A stretch of 8,579 nt of DNA from an uncultured Lacticaseibacillus sp. (GCA_934339215.1 CAKRHU010000049.1:1-8579), one strand, 5' to 3'; positions 1-8,285 are shown, numbered from the stretch's first letter. Made by a program: numbers and translations. The notes: generated by a model from the letters alone, not told the origin.

Positions 1-699
1 GACGTAAAGGGTTTGGCCAGTCAGATAAGCCGCTTCTGGTTGCAGCAAGGTCGCCACATAAAAGCTGATATCTTGCGGCTTTGCCAGCCGAGCAGCGGGA
101 ATTTCGTCTTTAACCGCGGCTAAAGTCTCTGGATCAAACATGTGATTCATCTTGGTATCCACAGCACCTGGCGCCACGACATTCACGGTAATGCCTAAAC
201 TGGCGACTTCTTGCGCGTAAGCCTTAACAAAAGCAGACTGCCCACCTTTCACCGTGGAGTATGCCACTTCCATCGCAGAACCTGAACCACCATACACTGA
301 CCCGATGAAAACGATTCGGCCGTGGCCGCTTTGGGCCAACTTTTTTTCAAGCTTGGTCAACATGGCCATTGGGGTCAACAAGTGGACGCGCATCAACGCA
401 GTTAGTTCCTCAACCGTTGTGTCTTTAAACAAGTGATAATACGTTTGCCCGGCAGCAAACACCACCGCATCCAAGGAAAACAGTTGCCCGACCAAGTCAT
501 CTAAATGTTCCGGATCAGTGAGATCATAAGCCAAGGGGATAAAATCCTGCTTGGGATATTTGGCCGCTAGCTGCTTCACCAAGTCATCGACCGGATGCGC
601 ATGATAATGCAAGTACAACGAGTATCCTTCGGCGGCCAATTTTTCAGCGATGGCCGTGCCGATATCACCAGAGGCGCCGATAATCAATGCTGAACGCAT
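1..699 (-). CDS. ymfI: YmfI-type short-chain dehydrogenase/reductase (probable EF-P 5-aminopentanone reductase), 3' end cut by window
   Basis: Reading the minus strand from the ATG at 699 gives 233 codons with no stop before the left edge. The protein is a classical short-chain dehydrogenase. It has the nucleotide-binding glycine motif GASGDIG (residues 8-14), AAG at 82-84, catalytic Ser134, and the YSTVK motif with Tyr147 and Lys151. PGAVDT follows near 164-169, and the visible end GQTLYV normally lies about ten residues before the C-terminus, so little is missing. His106 sits where most family members have the catalytic-tetrad Asn. In Bacillus subtilis, YmfI reduces the 5-aminopentanone group on elongation factor P to 5-aminopentanol; I infer that role from position behind ymfF-ymfH and from similarity. 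A FabG-like reductase is the alternative. The start is one base after the ymfH stop (TAATATG), with AGAGGA at 708-713 as ribosome binding site, so it is probably the last-seen gene of the ftsK operon. Confidence 0.92.
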   Translation of the reverse strand, partial: MRSALIIGASGDIGTAIAEKLAAEGYSLYLHYHAHPVDDLVKQLAAKYPKQDFIPLAYDLTDPEHLDDLVGQLFSLDAVVFAAGQTYYHLFKDTTVEELTALMRVHLLTPMAMLTKLEKKLAQSGHGRIVFIGSVYGGSGSAMEVAYSTVKGGQSAFVKAYAQEVASLGITVNVVAPGAVDTKMNHMFDPETLAAVKDEIPAARLAKPQDISFYVATLLQPEAAYLTGQTLYV

Positions 700-700
700 A

Positions 701-2005
701 TTATGCTTCCTCTCCATCAGTGGGATAGATGATCAAGCTAGCGACTGCTTCTGGATCAAATAACTGGCGGGCCGCAGTTTGCACATCTTCAAATGACACG
801 TTTTGGAGCAGTCGTTGATAGTCAAACAAGTTGACCTCACCAAAGCTTTGACTGCTGATGCCATTGGCAATGCTTGACATCGAGTTCAACGACATCGCGT
901 ACTTACCCAGTGCGGCATGTTTCAAGCGTTCAAAACGCTCAGGCGTCAGCTCTGGTTGATCGACCCCTTGCGCGATCACTTGTTGCAACGCATCGATCAA
1001 AGCCGTTGGGTCATCGGCATCCCCGCCAAGGGTCGCAAAGTTGAAGGTGCGCTGGGCTTCAAAGCCGTAATCAAAGGAATCATCCACTAAACCCGCGTCA
1101 TACCACTGTTGATATAACGGCGACGAATCGCCAAACAAGGCTTCTAGCAACAAGCGCGTGGCAATTTGTTGTTTCAATCCCGCCTCATCATCGACGATTT
1201 TGGTTTGGCCTTTGATGCCGACCATCACTTTTGGCCGCACCACAGGCAAGGCCAATTCACGATGCGCGATCACTGAATGCTTGTCTAGATCCCAATCCAC
1301 ACCGCGCAAGATTGAATCCGATGCTGGGAAGGTCTTGGTCGCTTGATTGGCTACAACTAAATCGATCACATGCTCAGGATCTACTGGCCCCACTACCGTC
1401 AACGTCATATTGCTAGGATGATAGAACCGCGCATGGGCTTGATAGAGCATTTCAGGCGTAATCGTCGCGATGGAATCAATGGTCCCAGTGACGTCGACAG
1501 ACGCAGGGTGGTTTGGATAAAGCGAACCTAATAAGCCCAAATACAGACGCCAGCCTGGATCATCTTGATACATTTGAATTTCTTGGCCGATGATGCCTTT
1601 TTCTTTGTTGACGGTTTTATCCGTAAAGTAAGGATCTTGGACAAAGTCTAATAACGTGTTGAGATTTTGATCGACGGCACGACTGGCAGAAAATAAATAC
1701 GCCGTCCGAGTCGTCGAGGTGTAAGCATTGGCATTGGCGCCAGTTTCACCGAATAAGTCGAAGGCATCGTGATCGGCTTTTTCAAACATTTTGTGCTCGA
1801 GAAAATGCGCGATCCCAGCCGGTTGTTGCACCATTTCAGTTTCGCCTATCGGCACAAAACTGGTGTCGATGGCGCCATAGTTGGTGGCAAACAAGGCATA
1901 GGTTTCATGAAAATCAGGCCTCGGCACGACCAACACGCGCAAGCCATTGGCCAGTGTCTGCGTGTACAGCACTTCGCCTAACGTTGGATAATCGTGTTTT
2001 TCCAT
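701..2005 (-). CDS. ymfH: YmfH, zinc-dependent M16 (insulinase-like) peptidase, catalytic subunit
   Basis: The product is 434 residues, the usual size of an M16B subunit. The inverted zinc motif HFLEH is at residues 67-71. Downstream Glu135 and Glu142 are spaced like the conserved pair of pitrilysin-type enzymes, with Glu142 the likely third zinc ligand. The NANAYTS segment (91-97) and the FYHPSNM segment (194-200) are further M16 landmarks. The C-terminal half (about 235-430) is the second M16 domain, but it lacks the usual Arg/Tyr pair: the matching stretch reads SPLYQQWYDAGLVDD (295-309). No signal peptide is visible, so it is probably cytoplasmic. The upstream in-frame ATG at 2029 would add eight residues inside ymfF. 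I prefer the ATG at 2005 because AAGAGGTG (2011-2018) lies five bases before it and it overlaps the ymfF stop (TGATG). The natural substrate is unknown. It probably works as a heterodimer with YmfF. Confidence 0.95.
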   Translation of the reverse strand: MEKHDYPTLGEVLYTQTLANGLRVLVVPRPDFHETYALFATNYGAIDTSFVPIGETEMVQQPAGIAHFLEHKMFEKADHDAFDLFGETGANANAYTSTTRTAYLFSASRAVDQNLNTLLDFVQDPYFTDKTVNKEKGIIGQEIQMYQDDPGWRLYLGLLGSLYPNHPASVDVTGTIDSIATITPEMLYQAHARFYHPSNMTLTVVGPVDPEHVIDLVVANQATKTFPASDSILRGVDWDLDKHSVIAHRELALPVVRPKVMVGIKGQTKIVDDEAGLKQQIATRLLLEALFGDSSPLYQQWYDAGLVDDSFDYGFEAQRTFNFATLGGDADDPTALIDALQQVIAQGVDQPELTPERFERLKHAALGKYAMSLNSMSSIANGISSQSFGEVNLFDYQRLLQNVSFEDVQTAARQLFDPEAVASLIIYPTDGEEA

Positions 2006-3261
2006 CAGCCCACCTCTTTTTGTAAACAATAAATCGCTTGTAAATCAAATTTTTTCGCCGCTTGCATCACTTGTTCGCGGGTGACGGCTTGAACGCCAGT
2101 AATATACTCCGCTAAGGTATGCGGTTGGCTCGACCATAAACTTTCTAATAACCCCACGCGCGCTAAGAAGCGTGGCGCATCATAGGCGGTTTCGCGATTG
2201 GCGATCAAACCATCTTTCATGGTTTGCAGTTGGGCGTCAGTGAAATCGCCTTGTTGGATCTGGTTGAGCTGTTCGCCGATCAGCTTCAGCACAACCGCTT
2301 GTTTTTCCGCATCGATCCCAGTTTGCACCGTCACCAAATGCCGCGCTTGATCAAAGGAGCTGGACGCATAATAAGCCAAGCTCGCCTTTTCACGGACATT
2401 GGTGAATAACTTGGATAACGCAGAACCACCAAACAACTCATTGGCAACAATTGTCGCATAAGCTTTCGGGCCAAAATAATCCGTGTCGACATGATAGCCG
2501 AGATTTAACTTCGCTTGAATCACCGGGGCGTTGACTTGATCGGTGAGCACTTCATGCACTGGCACCTCGACGTCAAGCGCGGTTTCAATCAATGCACGTG
2601 GCGCAAAATCAAAGTCCGCGGCTAATTGTTGCACTTGCGCTTCGTCAACATTGCCTAATACCACGATTTCAATGCGATCTTGCGCCAGCATTTGATGATA
2701 AACAGCCACCAGGTGTTTGGCCGTCACTTTCGATAACCCTTCAGGCGTCCCAAAAGACGGCGTCGCTTGGCTGGGATCTTGTTGAAAATACAACGCTTGT
2801 AAGCCTAAAGCCGCTTGCGTTTGGCGATCTTCTTGTAAACTTTCCAAATATTGTTTCAAATTATGTTGTTCACGGGCAAAAATCGCCTCATCAAAGCGGT
2901 CGTTGATCATTAAAGGATTGAACAGCACTTGCTTTAAAAAGGCCATCCCTTGGGCCAACAAATCGGATTGGGCCAGTTGATCACTGAGCAAATTCATTGA
3001 GGCGGTGACGCGATGCATCCGCCCTTCTTTGCCCACGCCGATGCCAAAGCTGGCCCCAAACAAGCCTTCCAAATAAGCAGATAATTCAGATTGCGTCGGA
3101 TACTTGCGGCTAGCAGTTTCTAACACACTGGTCAACAGCGTCCGCGCCGCCACATCAGCTTTTGCTAACGGGGCTAAGAAATGCACCGCGATGCGGGTGG
3201 TTTTAAATTGGGTCGTGGGGATCACCGTTAAGCCCACGCCTTGAGATAATTGTGTTCGCAT
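2005..3261 (-). CDS. ymfF: YmfF, M16-family protein lacking the zinc motif, probable non-catalytic partner of YmfH
   Basis: The product is 418 residues with the overall layout of an M16 peptidase: an N-terminal domain to about 220 and a C-terminal domain from about 240. At the place of HxxEH it reads S-V-L-E-T (45-49), so both zinc-binding histidines are absent and it cannot be an active peptidase on its own. The C-terminal domain keeps the VREKASLAYY segment (289-298), in which Arg290 and Tyr297 have the spacing of the Arg/Tyr pair that holds substrate in M16 enzymes. This complements YmfH, which has the zinc site but not the pair. The start overlaps the ftsK stop by one base (TAATG). AGGAG at 3267-3271 lies five bases upstream of the ATG, so translation is probably coupled to ftsK. 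Family assignment is firm; the partner role is an inference from motifs and adjacency. Confidence 0.93.
   Translation of the reverse strand: MRTQLSQGVGLTVIPTTQFKTTRIAVHFLAPLAKADVAARTLLTSVLETASRKYPTQSELSAYLEGLFGASFGIGVGKEGRMHRVTASMNLLSDQLAQSDLLAQGMAFLKQVLFNPLMINDRFDEAIFAREQHNLKQYLESLQEDRQTQAALGLQALYFQQDPSQATPSFGTPEGLSKVTAKHLVAVYHQMLAQDRIEIVVLGNVDEAQVQQLAADFDFAPRALIETALDVEVPVHEVLTDQVNAPVIQAKLNLGYHVDTDYFGPKAYATIVANELFGGSALSKLFTNVREKASLAYYASSSFDQARHLVTVQTGIDAEKQAVVLKLIGEQLNQIQQGDFTDAQLQTMKDGLIANRETAYDAPRFLARVGLLESLWSSQPHTLAEYITGVQAVTREQVMQAAKKFDLQAIYCLQKEVG
2011..2018 (-). promoter_or_regulatory. Ribosome binding site that decides the ymfH start
   Basis: On the minus strand AAGAGGTG lies inside the end of ymfF, five bases before the ATG at 2005. 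The competing in-frame ATG at 2029 has no comparable purine stretch ahead of it and would put the start well inside ymfF. This supports the start that overlaps the ymfF stop. Confidence 0.8.
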
Positions 3262-5537
3262 TATTGCTCCTGTTCCTCTGGTGGATTCACTAAGACTTTG
3301 CGTGGCTTGGCCCCATCTGGTGGGGTGATGATGCCTTGTTGTTGTAAGTCATCGATCAAGCGCGCGGCCCGGTTGTACCCAATTCTAAAGCGCCGCTGCA
3401 ACATGCTCGTCGATGCACTTTGTTGTTGAATGACAAAGGCTTTGGCGTCATTATATAACTCATCATCAGACGCCCCATCACCCCCGGCTTCTGGGGTATC
3501 GCTTGGCGCCATATCTTCAATATATTCTGGTTGGACTTGATCCGTAATCGCACTGACCACGGCTTCCACATCTTCTGATGGGATAAACGCGCCTTGGATC
3601 CGCATCGGGCTAGAAGCATCGATGGGTTTGTACAACATGTCCCCGCGGCCGAGTAGTTTTTCAGCGCCGTTGACATCTAAAATGGTGCGAGAATCAACCC
3701 CACTGGATACCGCAAACGCGATGCGGGAAGGAATGTTGGCTTTGATCAAGCCAGTGATGACATCAACTGATGGTCGCTGCGTGGCGATAATAATGTGGAT
3801 CCCAGCTGCGCGGGCCATTTGAGCTAACCGCACGATCGCCGTTTCCACTTCATTGCCGGCGACCATCATTAAATCAGATAATTCATCGACAATGACGACA
3901 ATGTAAGGCATTTTGGTCATTGTCGGATCATCAGACTGGGCGACTTTTTTGTTGTATTCGCCCATATTGCGCACGCCGGCTGCGGCGAAGCGCTCATAGC
4001 GATGTTCCATTTCTTTGAGGACCTTATTCAACGCACTTGGCGCCAGCTTTGCTTCTGTCACCACTGGCGTCAACAAGTGTGGCACGCCATTGTAAACTGA
4101 CAATTCCACTTTTTTCGGATCGATCAACATCATCCGCACTTGATCAGGCTTGGCCGTCATTAAAATGCTAGTGATGATCACGTTGATCATGACGGATTTA
4201 CCAGAGCCCGTGGCCCCGGCGATCAATAAATGGGGCATTTTGGACAAGTCCATGGTTTGGACATGACCATTGACGTCTTTACCTAACGGAATCACCAAAG
4301 GTTTGCCCGGATGTTGCGGGGTTTGTTCTAAGACATCACGATAGCCGACTGTCGCAATTTGGGTGTTCGGCACTTCGATACCGATCAAGGATTTGCCCGG
4401 GATCGGCGCTTCGATGCGGATATCTTTGGCAGCTAAGGCTAACGCCAAGTCATCGGCTAAGTTAACGATTTTTGAGACTTTCACTCCAGTGGCGGGTTGA
4501 ATTTCATATTGAGTGATCGACGGGCCTAACGTGGCTGACTTCACCGACACATCCACGCCAAACGAATCCATCGTGTCTTTGAGCTTGATCCGGTTTTGCT
4601 TGATCAGGTTCACTTCTTTGGATTGGTCAACCGATTGCACTGGGGATAACAAGCTGATCGGCGGCATGATGTAATCAGCACCGGTACTTGCGGTGTCCAA
4701 CTCAGCTTCATCATCACTGGGTTTAGTTTCAACCGGTTCAGGCTTAGGTTGTGGTTTTTGTTCTGGTTGCGGGGCAGGCGTTGGGGCATTGATGGTGAAA
4801 TCGTCGGCATCAGCGCGAGGCTTAGGCAGATCTTTATCTTCAGGTTCTTTTTTAGGCTTTTCAGCTTTAGGTTTGGGCTGGCGTTTAGGTTTTGTCGCCG
4901 CTTGATCTTGCATATTGGCGATCCCAGTTTTCAACCCACTGACTGCCTGCGCACAACCATGACCAATCGCATGAAACACATTGAAAACTTGTTCCGGGGT
5001 GACGCCGGCAATGATCAAAATACCCACAATGGTTAACAAGCCAAACAAGATCTCCGTGCCGACCATGGAGATCAGTGGCGCGAACAGGCCAAAAATCAGC
5101 CCGCCAAGCAACCCGCCGCCAGCGTCACTGGTCGTGGTCACTAAGGCGAAATCATTTTGCAAGGTGCGCCAAATCGCCAGTTCAAAATGACTGTGCACAT
5201 TGAGTTGACTCATCGACAAGCCGGTGACTAAGACGAGGATGCTGACGTAAGCGAGCAGGCCGCCCCATAACCAGCGCGGGTGAACGTGTGGCAAGGTCGC
5301 AGTGGCTGCCAGCCATGCGCCAAAGCCAGTAAACAACACCGTCAAGAATAAGAACGTGTTGCCGCCGAGCAAGCGGAAGCAATTGGCGAACACTGCGCCG
5401 ATGAGGCCAAGGCGAAACATGGCCAATAACCCGATCACCACAAACACGACCCCTACCCAATTTAAAGTATGGTCTTTGGTTGTGGTGCGGCGGGTGGTTT
5501 TGCGTTTGCGCGTGGTCGGTTTGCGTCTAGTTGCCAT
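3261..5537 (-). CDS. ftsK: FtsK/SpoIIIE DNA translocase
   Basis: The 758-residue protein is a septum-anchored, ATP-driven double-stranded DNA pump that clears and orients chromosome ends at division. A basic N-terminus (1-22) is followed by four or five membrane segments (about 27-50, 60-80, 90-108, and one or two in 141-180). Next is a Pro/Lys/Glu-rich linker (about 212-275) and then the RecA-like motor. The motor has Walker A GATGSGKS (441-448), Walker B ending VVIVDE (547-552) and the [12 protein letters not shown] segment (585-596). The C-terminal gamma domain (about 690-752) is a winged helix that reads polarity sequences on DNA. The membrane part identifies it as FtsK/SpoIIIE rather than the soluble SftA type. 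GAGGAGG at 5543-5549 lies five bases before the ATG at 5537. It has its own promoter and heads the ftsK-ymfF-ymfH-ymfI unit. The length is close to that of Bacillus SpoIIIE. Confidence 0.98.
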   Translation of the reverse strand: MATRRKPTTRKRKTTRRTTTKDHTLNWVGVVFVVIGLLAMFRLGLIGAVFANCFRLLGGNTFLFLTVLFTGFGAWLAATATLPHVHPRWLWGGLLAYVSILVLVTGLSMSQLNVHSHFELAIWRTLQNDFALVTTTSDAGGGLLGGLIFGLFAPLISMVGTEILFGLLTIVGILIIAGVTPEQVFNVFHAIGHGCAQAVSGLKTGIANMQDQAATKPKRQPKPKAEKPKKEPEDKDLPKPRADADDFTINAPTPAPQPEQKPQPKPEPVETKPSDDEAELDTASTGADYIMPPISLLSPVQSVDQSKEVNLIKQNRIKLKDTMDSFGVDVSVKSATLGPSITQYEIQPATGVKVSKIVNLADDLALALAAKDIRIEAPIPGKSLIGIEVPNTQIATVGYRDVLEQTPQHPGKPLVIPLGKDVNGHVQTMDLSKMPHLLIAGATGSGKSVMINVIITSILMTAKPDQVRMMLIDPKKVELSVYNGVPHLLTPVVTEAKLAPSALNKVLKEMEHRYERFAAAGVRNMGEYNKKVAQSDDPTMTKMPYIVVIVDELSDLMMVAGNEVETAIVRLAQMARAAGIHIIIATQRPSVDVITGLIKANIPSRIAFAVSSGVDSRTILDVNGAEKLLGRGDMLYKPIDASSPMRIQGAFIPSEDVEAVVSAITDQVQPEYIEDMAPSDTPEAGGDGASDDELYNDAKAFVIQQQSASTSMLQRRFRIGYNRAARLIDDLQQQGIITPPDGAKPRKVLVNPPEEQEQ

Positions 5538-5567
5538 GTTTGCCTCCTCAAAGCTCTTAACTCACCT

Positions 5568-5597
5568 ATTATACACGACCCTCTCCCTGAATGAAAA
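5568..5597 (-). promoter_or_regulatory. Predicted sigma-A promoter of the ftsK operon
   Basis: On the minus strand a perfect TATAAT (5568-5573) is preceded, after an 18-base spacer, by TTTTCA (5592-5597), which matches four of six bases of the -35 consensus. Transcription would start near 5561, leaving an untranslated leader of about 24 bases with the ftsK ribosome binding site. It lies just downstream of the topB terminator, as expected for a separate unit. The -10 is convincing and the -35 is weaker. Confidence 0.7.
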
Positions 5598-5615
5598 AAG
5601 GCTTCCGACCGATAT

Positions 5616-5648
5616 TATTTTGTGAAAATAGTTTTGCGCCGAAAACTA
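5616..5648. repeat. Two adjoining AT-rich inverted repeats between topB and ftsK
   Basis: TATTTT-gtg-AAAATA (5616-5630) is a perfect repeat with six-base arms and a three-base centre. TAGTTTT-gcgccg-AAAACTA (5629-5648) is a perfect repeat with seven-base arms and a GC-only centre. The two share bases 5629-5630, and the second touches the A-tract of the topB terminator. They lie upstream of the ftsK -35. They could be a regulator site, part of a compound terminator, or nothing more than AT-rich spacer. Confidence 0.45.
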
Positions 5649-5677
5649 AAAAAGCCTGACCCTCACAGTCAGACTTT
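5648..5677 (-). terminator. Intrinsic terminator after topB
   Basis: On the minus strand AAAGTCTGAC pairs with GTCAGGCTTT across the seven-base loop TGTGAGG. This is a ten-pair stem with one T-G wobble, and the run of T runs through and beyond the stem end (plus-strand A at 5648-5653). It begins six bases after the topB stop codon. No comparable T-run exists on the plus-strand side, so it acts on minus-strand transcription and closes the trmL-topB unit. Confidence 0.88.
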
Positions 5678-5682
5678 CTCAG

Positions 5683-7737
5683 TTAATCTTGATGCTTCAT
5701 CGCAGCTTTCAAGGCTAATGCTAACGGACTTTCTTCTTCAGGTTCGGCTTGTTTGCTATATTGCTTCATCAAACGTTGGGTTTCACGCTTGTTCACGCGG
5801 CCTTTTTTGCCTTTGGCTGCAGACATTTGCTCGGTGTTGCCACAGTTTTGACACTTGAAGTAATCGCCGTTGTTGCCAGTTAAGATCACCATTTTCTTGT
5901 GGCAATTGGCACAGCGATGGTTGGACAACTTGGGATCGCGGAAGCGGCTATAGTGGCATTCGGGATTCGAACAAATCAACTTCACGCCCATTTTGGTGGC
6001 CTTTTCACGCAAGCGCGAGCCACATTCTGGGCACTTCTTCATGGTTAAGTTGGGATCATCGTATTTGACGGTACTTTGTTTAACTTCAAGCACTAACCGC
6101 TTGGTGGCATCTTTGATGTCGCCCATGAAAGCCTTGCGGGTGGTTTGGCCTTTTTCGATTGCTTGCAGTTGCGCTTCCCAACGGGCGGTGAGATCTGGTG
6201 TCACGAGGTCTGGATTGACGAGTTTCAACAAGGCATGGCCTTTGGTGGTGACCAAAAGTTCCCGGCCGCGCTTTTCCATGGAACCCGCAGATTGCAGCTT
6301 ATCGATGATATCGGCGCGCGTCGCTGGGGTCCCTAAACCAAAGTGATCCATTTTGCCCAGCAAGGTCGCTTCGTTCAACCGCGCTGGTGGATTGGTTTGA
6401 TGGGACTTGACGATGAATTTACCAGAAAGCTTGGCGCCAACTGGTAAGGCTTCTGCAGTCGATTTTTCCACATCTTTAAACCCAGGCTCGATGACGCTGG
6501 TGGTTTTCACGGTTAACGTTTGGTCGCCGGATTTTAAGGTGTAAGTCAACACGTCAGCGCGGTACGCCGGTTTGAACAAGTCGATGAAGCGCATGGCGAT
6601 CAGGCGATAGATCTTCAGTTCATCTGGTTCCAACCGACTCGGCTCCACCATTTCTTCGGTGGGGATCAAGCCATAGTGATCGCCGACTTTGGCATCGTTA
6701 TACACATAATCCGGGGCCGTGCCGCGTTTTGCCAGTTGGGCAGCAGTTTTGGAAAAGCGCCCCATCGCGGCCAGTCGCGCACCCATCGTGGCTTTAAGAT
6801 CAGTGGTCAAATAGCGCGAATCCGTCCGCGGATAAGTGACCAACTTCTCGCGTTCATACAATCGTTGCAAGGTGTTGAGCGTTTGTTTTGGTGAGAAGCC
6901 GTATTGCTGGTTGGCCACTTGTTGCAACTCATTCAAGTCAAACGGCAGTGGTGGCTGGACCGTTTCATGCTTAGTTTTCACCGCGGTTATGGTCAGTTGT
7001 TGCTTGCTCAACGTATCGGCTTCAACTTGGGCTTGGTGTTGATCTGAAAACTGCCGATCCAAACTGGCATTACCCAATGGCGTCTTCACGCTGAGTTGGT
7101 AATACGTTTGTGGCTTGAATTGATTGATTTTTGACTCTTGAGCTGCGACGAAAGCTAAGGTAGGGGTTTGCACGCGACCGGCAGACAGCGAATCATGGTA
7201 CTTCACGGTCAACGCGCGGGACACATTTAAGCCCACCAACCAATCGGCTTCTGCTCGGGCCAAGGCCGCTTGATGTAAGTTTTCAAAATCTGTTGCTGGC
7301 CGCAAATGGGCAAAGCCATCTTTAATCGCCGCATCAGTTTGCGACGAGATCCACAACCGCTTCAACGGCTGGTTAAACTTCAAATAATCAAAAATATACC
7401 GCGCGACCAATTCCCCTTCACGCCCAGCATCCGTAGCGATGATACCGACTTTGATGTCTTGGCGCTTGGCCAAGGACTTGACCACAGCGAGTTGTTTGCG
7501 GGTTTCTTTCAGCGGTGTGATCTCTAAGGTTTCTGGGATCATTGGCAAGGTATTGAAGGTCCACTCGGCCCATTCTTTGTGATATTGTTCCGGCATTTTC
7601 AAGGTGAGTAAGTGGCCAAGCGACCATGTCACAATGTAGCCATTGCCTTCAAAATAGCCGGCATGTTTTTGATCAGCTTTTAAAACGCGGGCCAGTTCAG
7701 CACCGACGCTAGGTTTTTCTGCAAGAACCAGTTGCAT
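5683..7737 (-). CDS. topB: DNA topoisomerase III (type IA)
   Basis: The 684-residue enzyme cuts one DNA strand, passes another through and reseals, relaxing negative supercoils and unlinking single-stranded or gapped catenanes. The N-terminal TOPRIM domain starts VLAEKPS (4-10), with Glu7 and Lys8. Its acidic motif is ATDAGREGE (101-109), with Gly105 where Escherichia coli type IA enzymes have a second Asp. The active-site tyrosine is Tyr302 in VTYPRTDSRYL, and FGLGTPATRADII (466-478) is another type IA signature. The C-terminus carries two four-cysteine zinc ribbons: Cys569/572/589/594 and Cys609/612/629/632. The final 50 residues are basic, then acidic. The TopB-type start and the DHYGLIPT segment (353-360) separate it from TopA. 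AAAGGAT at 7742-7748 precedes the ATG at 7737. The gene lies 11 bases behind trmL and shares its promoter, and ends at a terminator. Confidence 0.97.
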   Translation of the reverse strand: MQLVLAEKPSVGAELARVLKADQKHAGYFEGNGYIVTWSLGHLLTLKMPEQYHKEWAEWTFNTLPMIPETLEITPLKETRKQLAVVKSLAKRQDIKVGIIATDAGREGELVARYIFDYLKFNQPLKRLWISSQTDAAIKDGFAHLRPATDFENLHQAALARAEADWLVGLNVSRALTVKYHDSLSAGRVQTPTLAFVAAQESKINQFKPQTYYQLSVKTPLGNASLDRQFSDQHQAQVEADTLSKQQLTITAVKTKHETVQPPLPFDLNELQQVANQQYGFSPKQTLNTLQRLYEREKLVTYPRTDSRYLTTDLKATMGARLAAMGRFSKTAAQLAKRGTAPDYVYNDAKVGDHYGLIPTEEMVEPSRLEPDELKIYRLIAMRFIDLFKPAYRADVLTYTLKSGDQTLTVKTTSVIEPGFKDVEKSTAEALPVGAKLSGKFIVKSHQTNPPARLNEATLLGKMDHFGLGTPATRADIIDKLQSAGSMEKRGRELLVTTKGHALLKLVNPDLVTPDLTARWEAQLQAIEKGQTTRKAFMGDIKDATKRLVLEVKQSTVKYDDPNLTMKKCPECGSRLREKATKMGVKLICSNPECHYSRFRDPKLSNHRCANCHKKMVILTGNNGDYFKCQNCGNTEQMSAAKGKKGRVNKRETQRLMKQYSKQAEPEEESPLALALKAAMKHQD

Positions 7738-7748
7738 GAGGATCCTTT

Positions 7749-8258
7749 CTACTTGAGCTTGTCGTGTTCGTAGGTGTGCGTGCGTTCAAGGCCGGCGAAG
7801 TTTTGTTGGCGCAAGGCTTCAAAAATCACCAACGCCGCACAGTTAGACAAGTTCAAGGCACGAACGTTTTCAGTCATCGGAATGCGCACCGCTTTTTCAG
7901 GGTTTTCGCGCATGAAAGGTTCTGGCAAACCAGTAGTTTCCTTGCCGAACATGTAGTAGTGATCTTTGGTGGTGTCAGAATAATCGACATCGGAGTAAGT
8001 TTTGTCCGCAAACTTGGAGACCAAATACAAGTAGCGCTTGTCAGGCACCGTAGCCATGAAGTCGTCCAGCGAATCATGATACACGATTTTCACGCTGTTC
8101 CAGTAATCCAAGCCGGCGCGCTTCAGGTGTTTGTCGTCGGTTTCAAAGCCCAGCGGTTTGATCAAGTGTAAATAAGAGTCAGTTGCCGCGGCGGTGCGGG
8201 CGATGTTACCAGTGTTTGCTGGGATCAGCGGTTCAAACAAAACGATGTGATTAGCCAT
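7749..8258 (-). CDS. trmL: tRNA (cytidine(34)-2'-O)-methyltransferase TrmL (CspR-like), SPOUT family
   Basis: The 169-residue protein matches the family in length and over its whole span. It should transfer a methyl group from S-adenosylmethionine to the 2'-OH of the wobble nucleotide (C34 or cmnm5U34) of leucine tRNAs. The N-terminus has the PANTGNIAR motif (13-21), followed by PLGF (35-38) and KRAGLDYW (46-53). The knotted cofactor-binding part has FGKETTGLP (104-112), IPM (126-128) and [20 protein letters not shown] (131-150). In-frame TTG at 8270 would add four residues but is itself part of the ribosome binding site, so the ATG at 8258 is the start. It is the first gene of a two-gene unit with topB. 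I see no functional reason for that pairing beyond shared transcription. Confidence 0.97.
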   Translation of the reverse strand: MANHIVLFEPLIPANTGNIARTAAATDSYLHLIKPLGFETDDKHLKRAGLDYWNSVKIVYHDSLDDFMATVPDKRYLYLVSKFADKTYSDVDYSDTTKDHYYMFGKETTGLPEPFMRENPEKAVRIPMTENVRALNLSNCAALVIFEALRQQNFAGLERTHTYEHDKLK

Positions 8259-8263
8259 GATTG

Positions 8264-8268
8264 CCTCC
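8264..8268 (-). promoter_or_regulatory. Ribosome binding site that decides the trmL start
   Basis: GGAGG on the minus strand lies five bases before the ATG at 8258. The upstream in-frame TTG (8270-8268) overlaps it and so cannot be the start. The protein homology also begins at the ATG ([10 protein letters not shown]). Confidence 0.85.
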
Positions 8269-8285
8269 AAAATTTGTGTTAACTC

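Noticed and set aside
4693..5036. Open plus-strand frames opposite the ftsK linker and membrane region
   Set aside because: They lie opposite the repetitive Pro/Lys/Glu-rich coding part of ftsK, have low-complexity or basic products and no homology that I recognise. They are shadows of ftsK.
5733..5739. GAAGAAG on the minus strand, like the lactococcal FtsK polarity motif
   Set aside because: A single copy inside glutamate codons of topB is expected by chance. A skewed genome-wide distribution would be needed.
5302..5858. Plus-strand frames spanning the topB-ftsK spacer
   Set aside because: They run over the ftsK start, the terminator and the topB end, lack ribosome binding sites, and encode nothing recognisable.
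8268..8270. TTG as a trmL start four codons upstream of the ATG
   Set aside because: The TTG overlaps the GGAGG ribosome binding site, and family similarity begins at the ATG at 8258.
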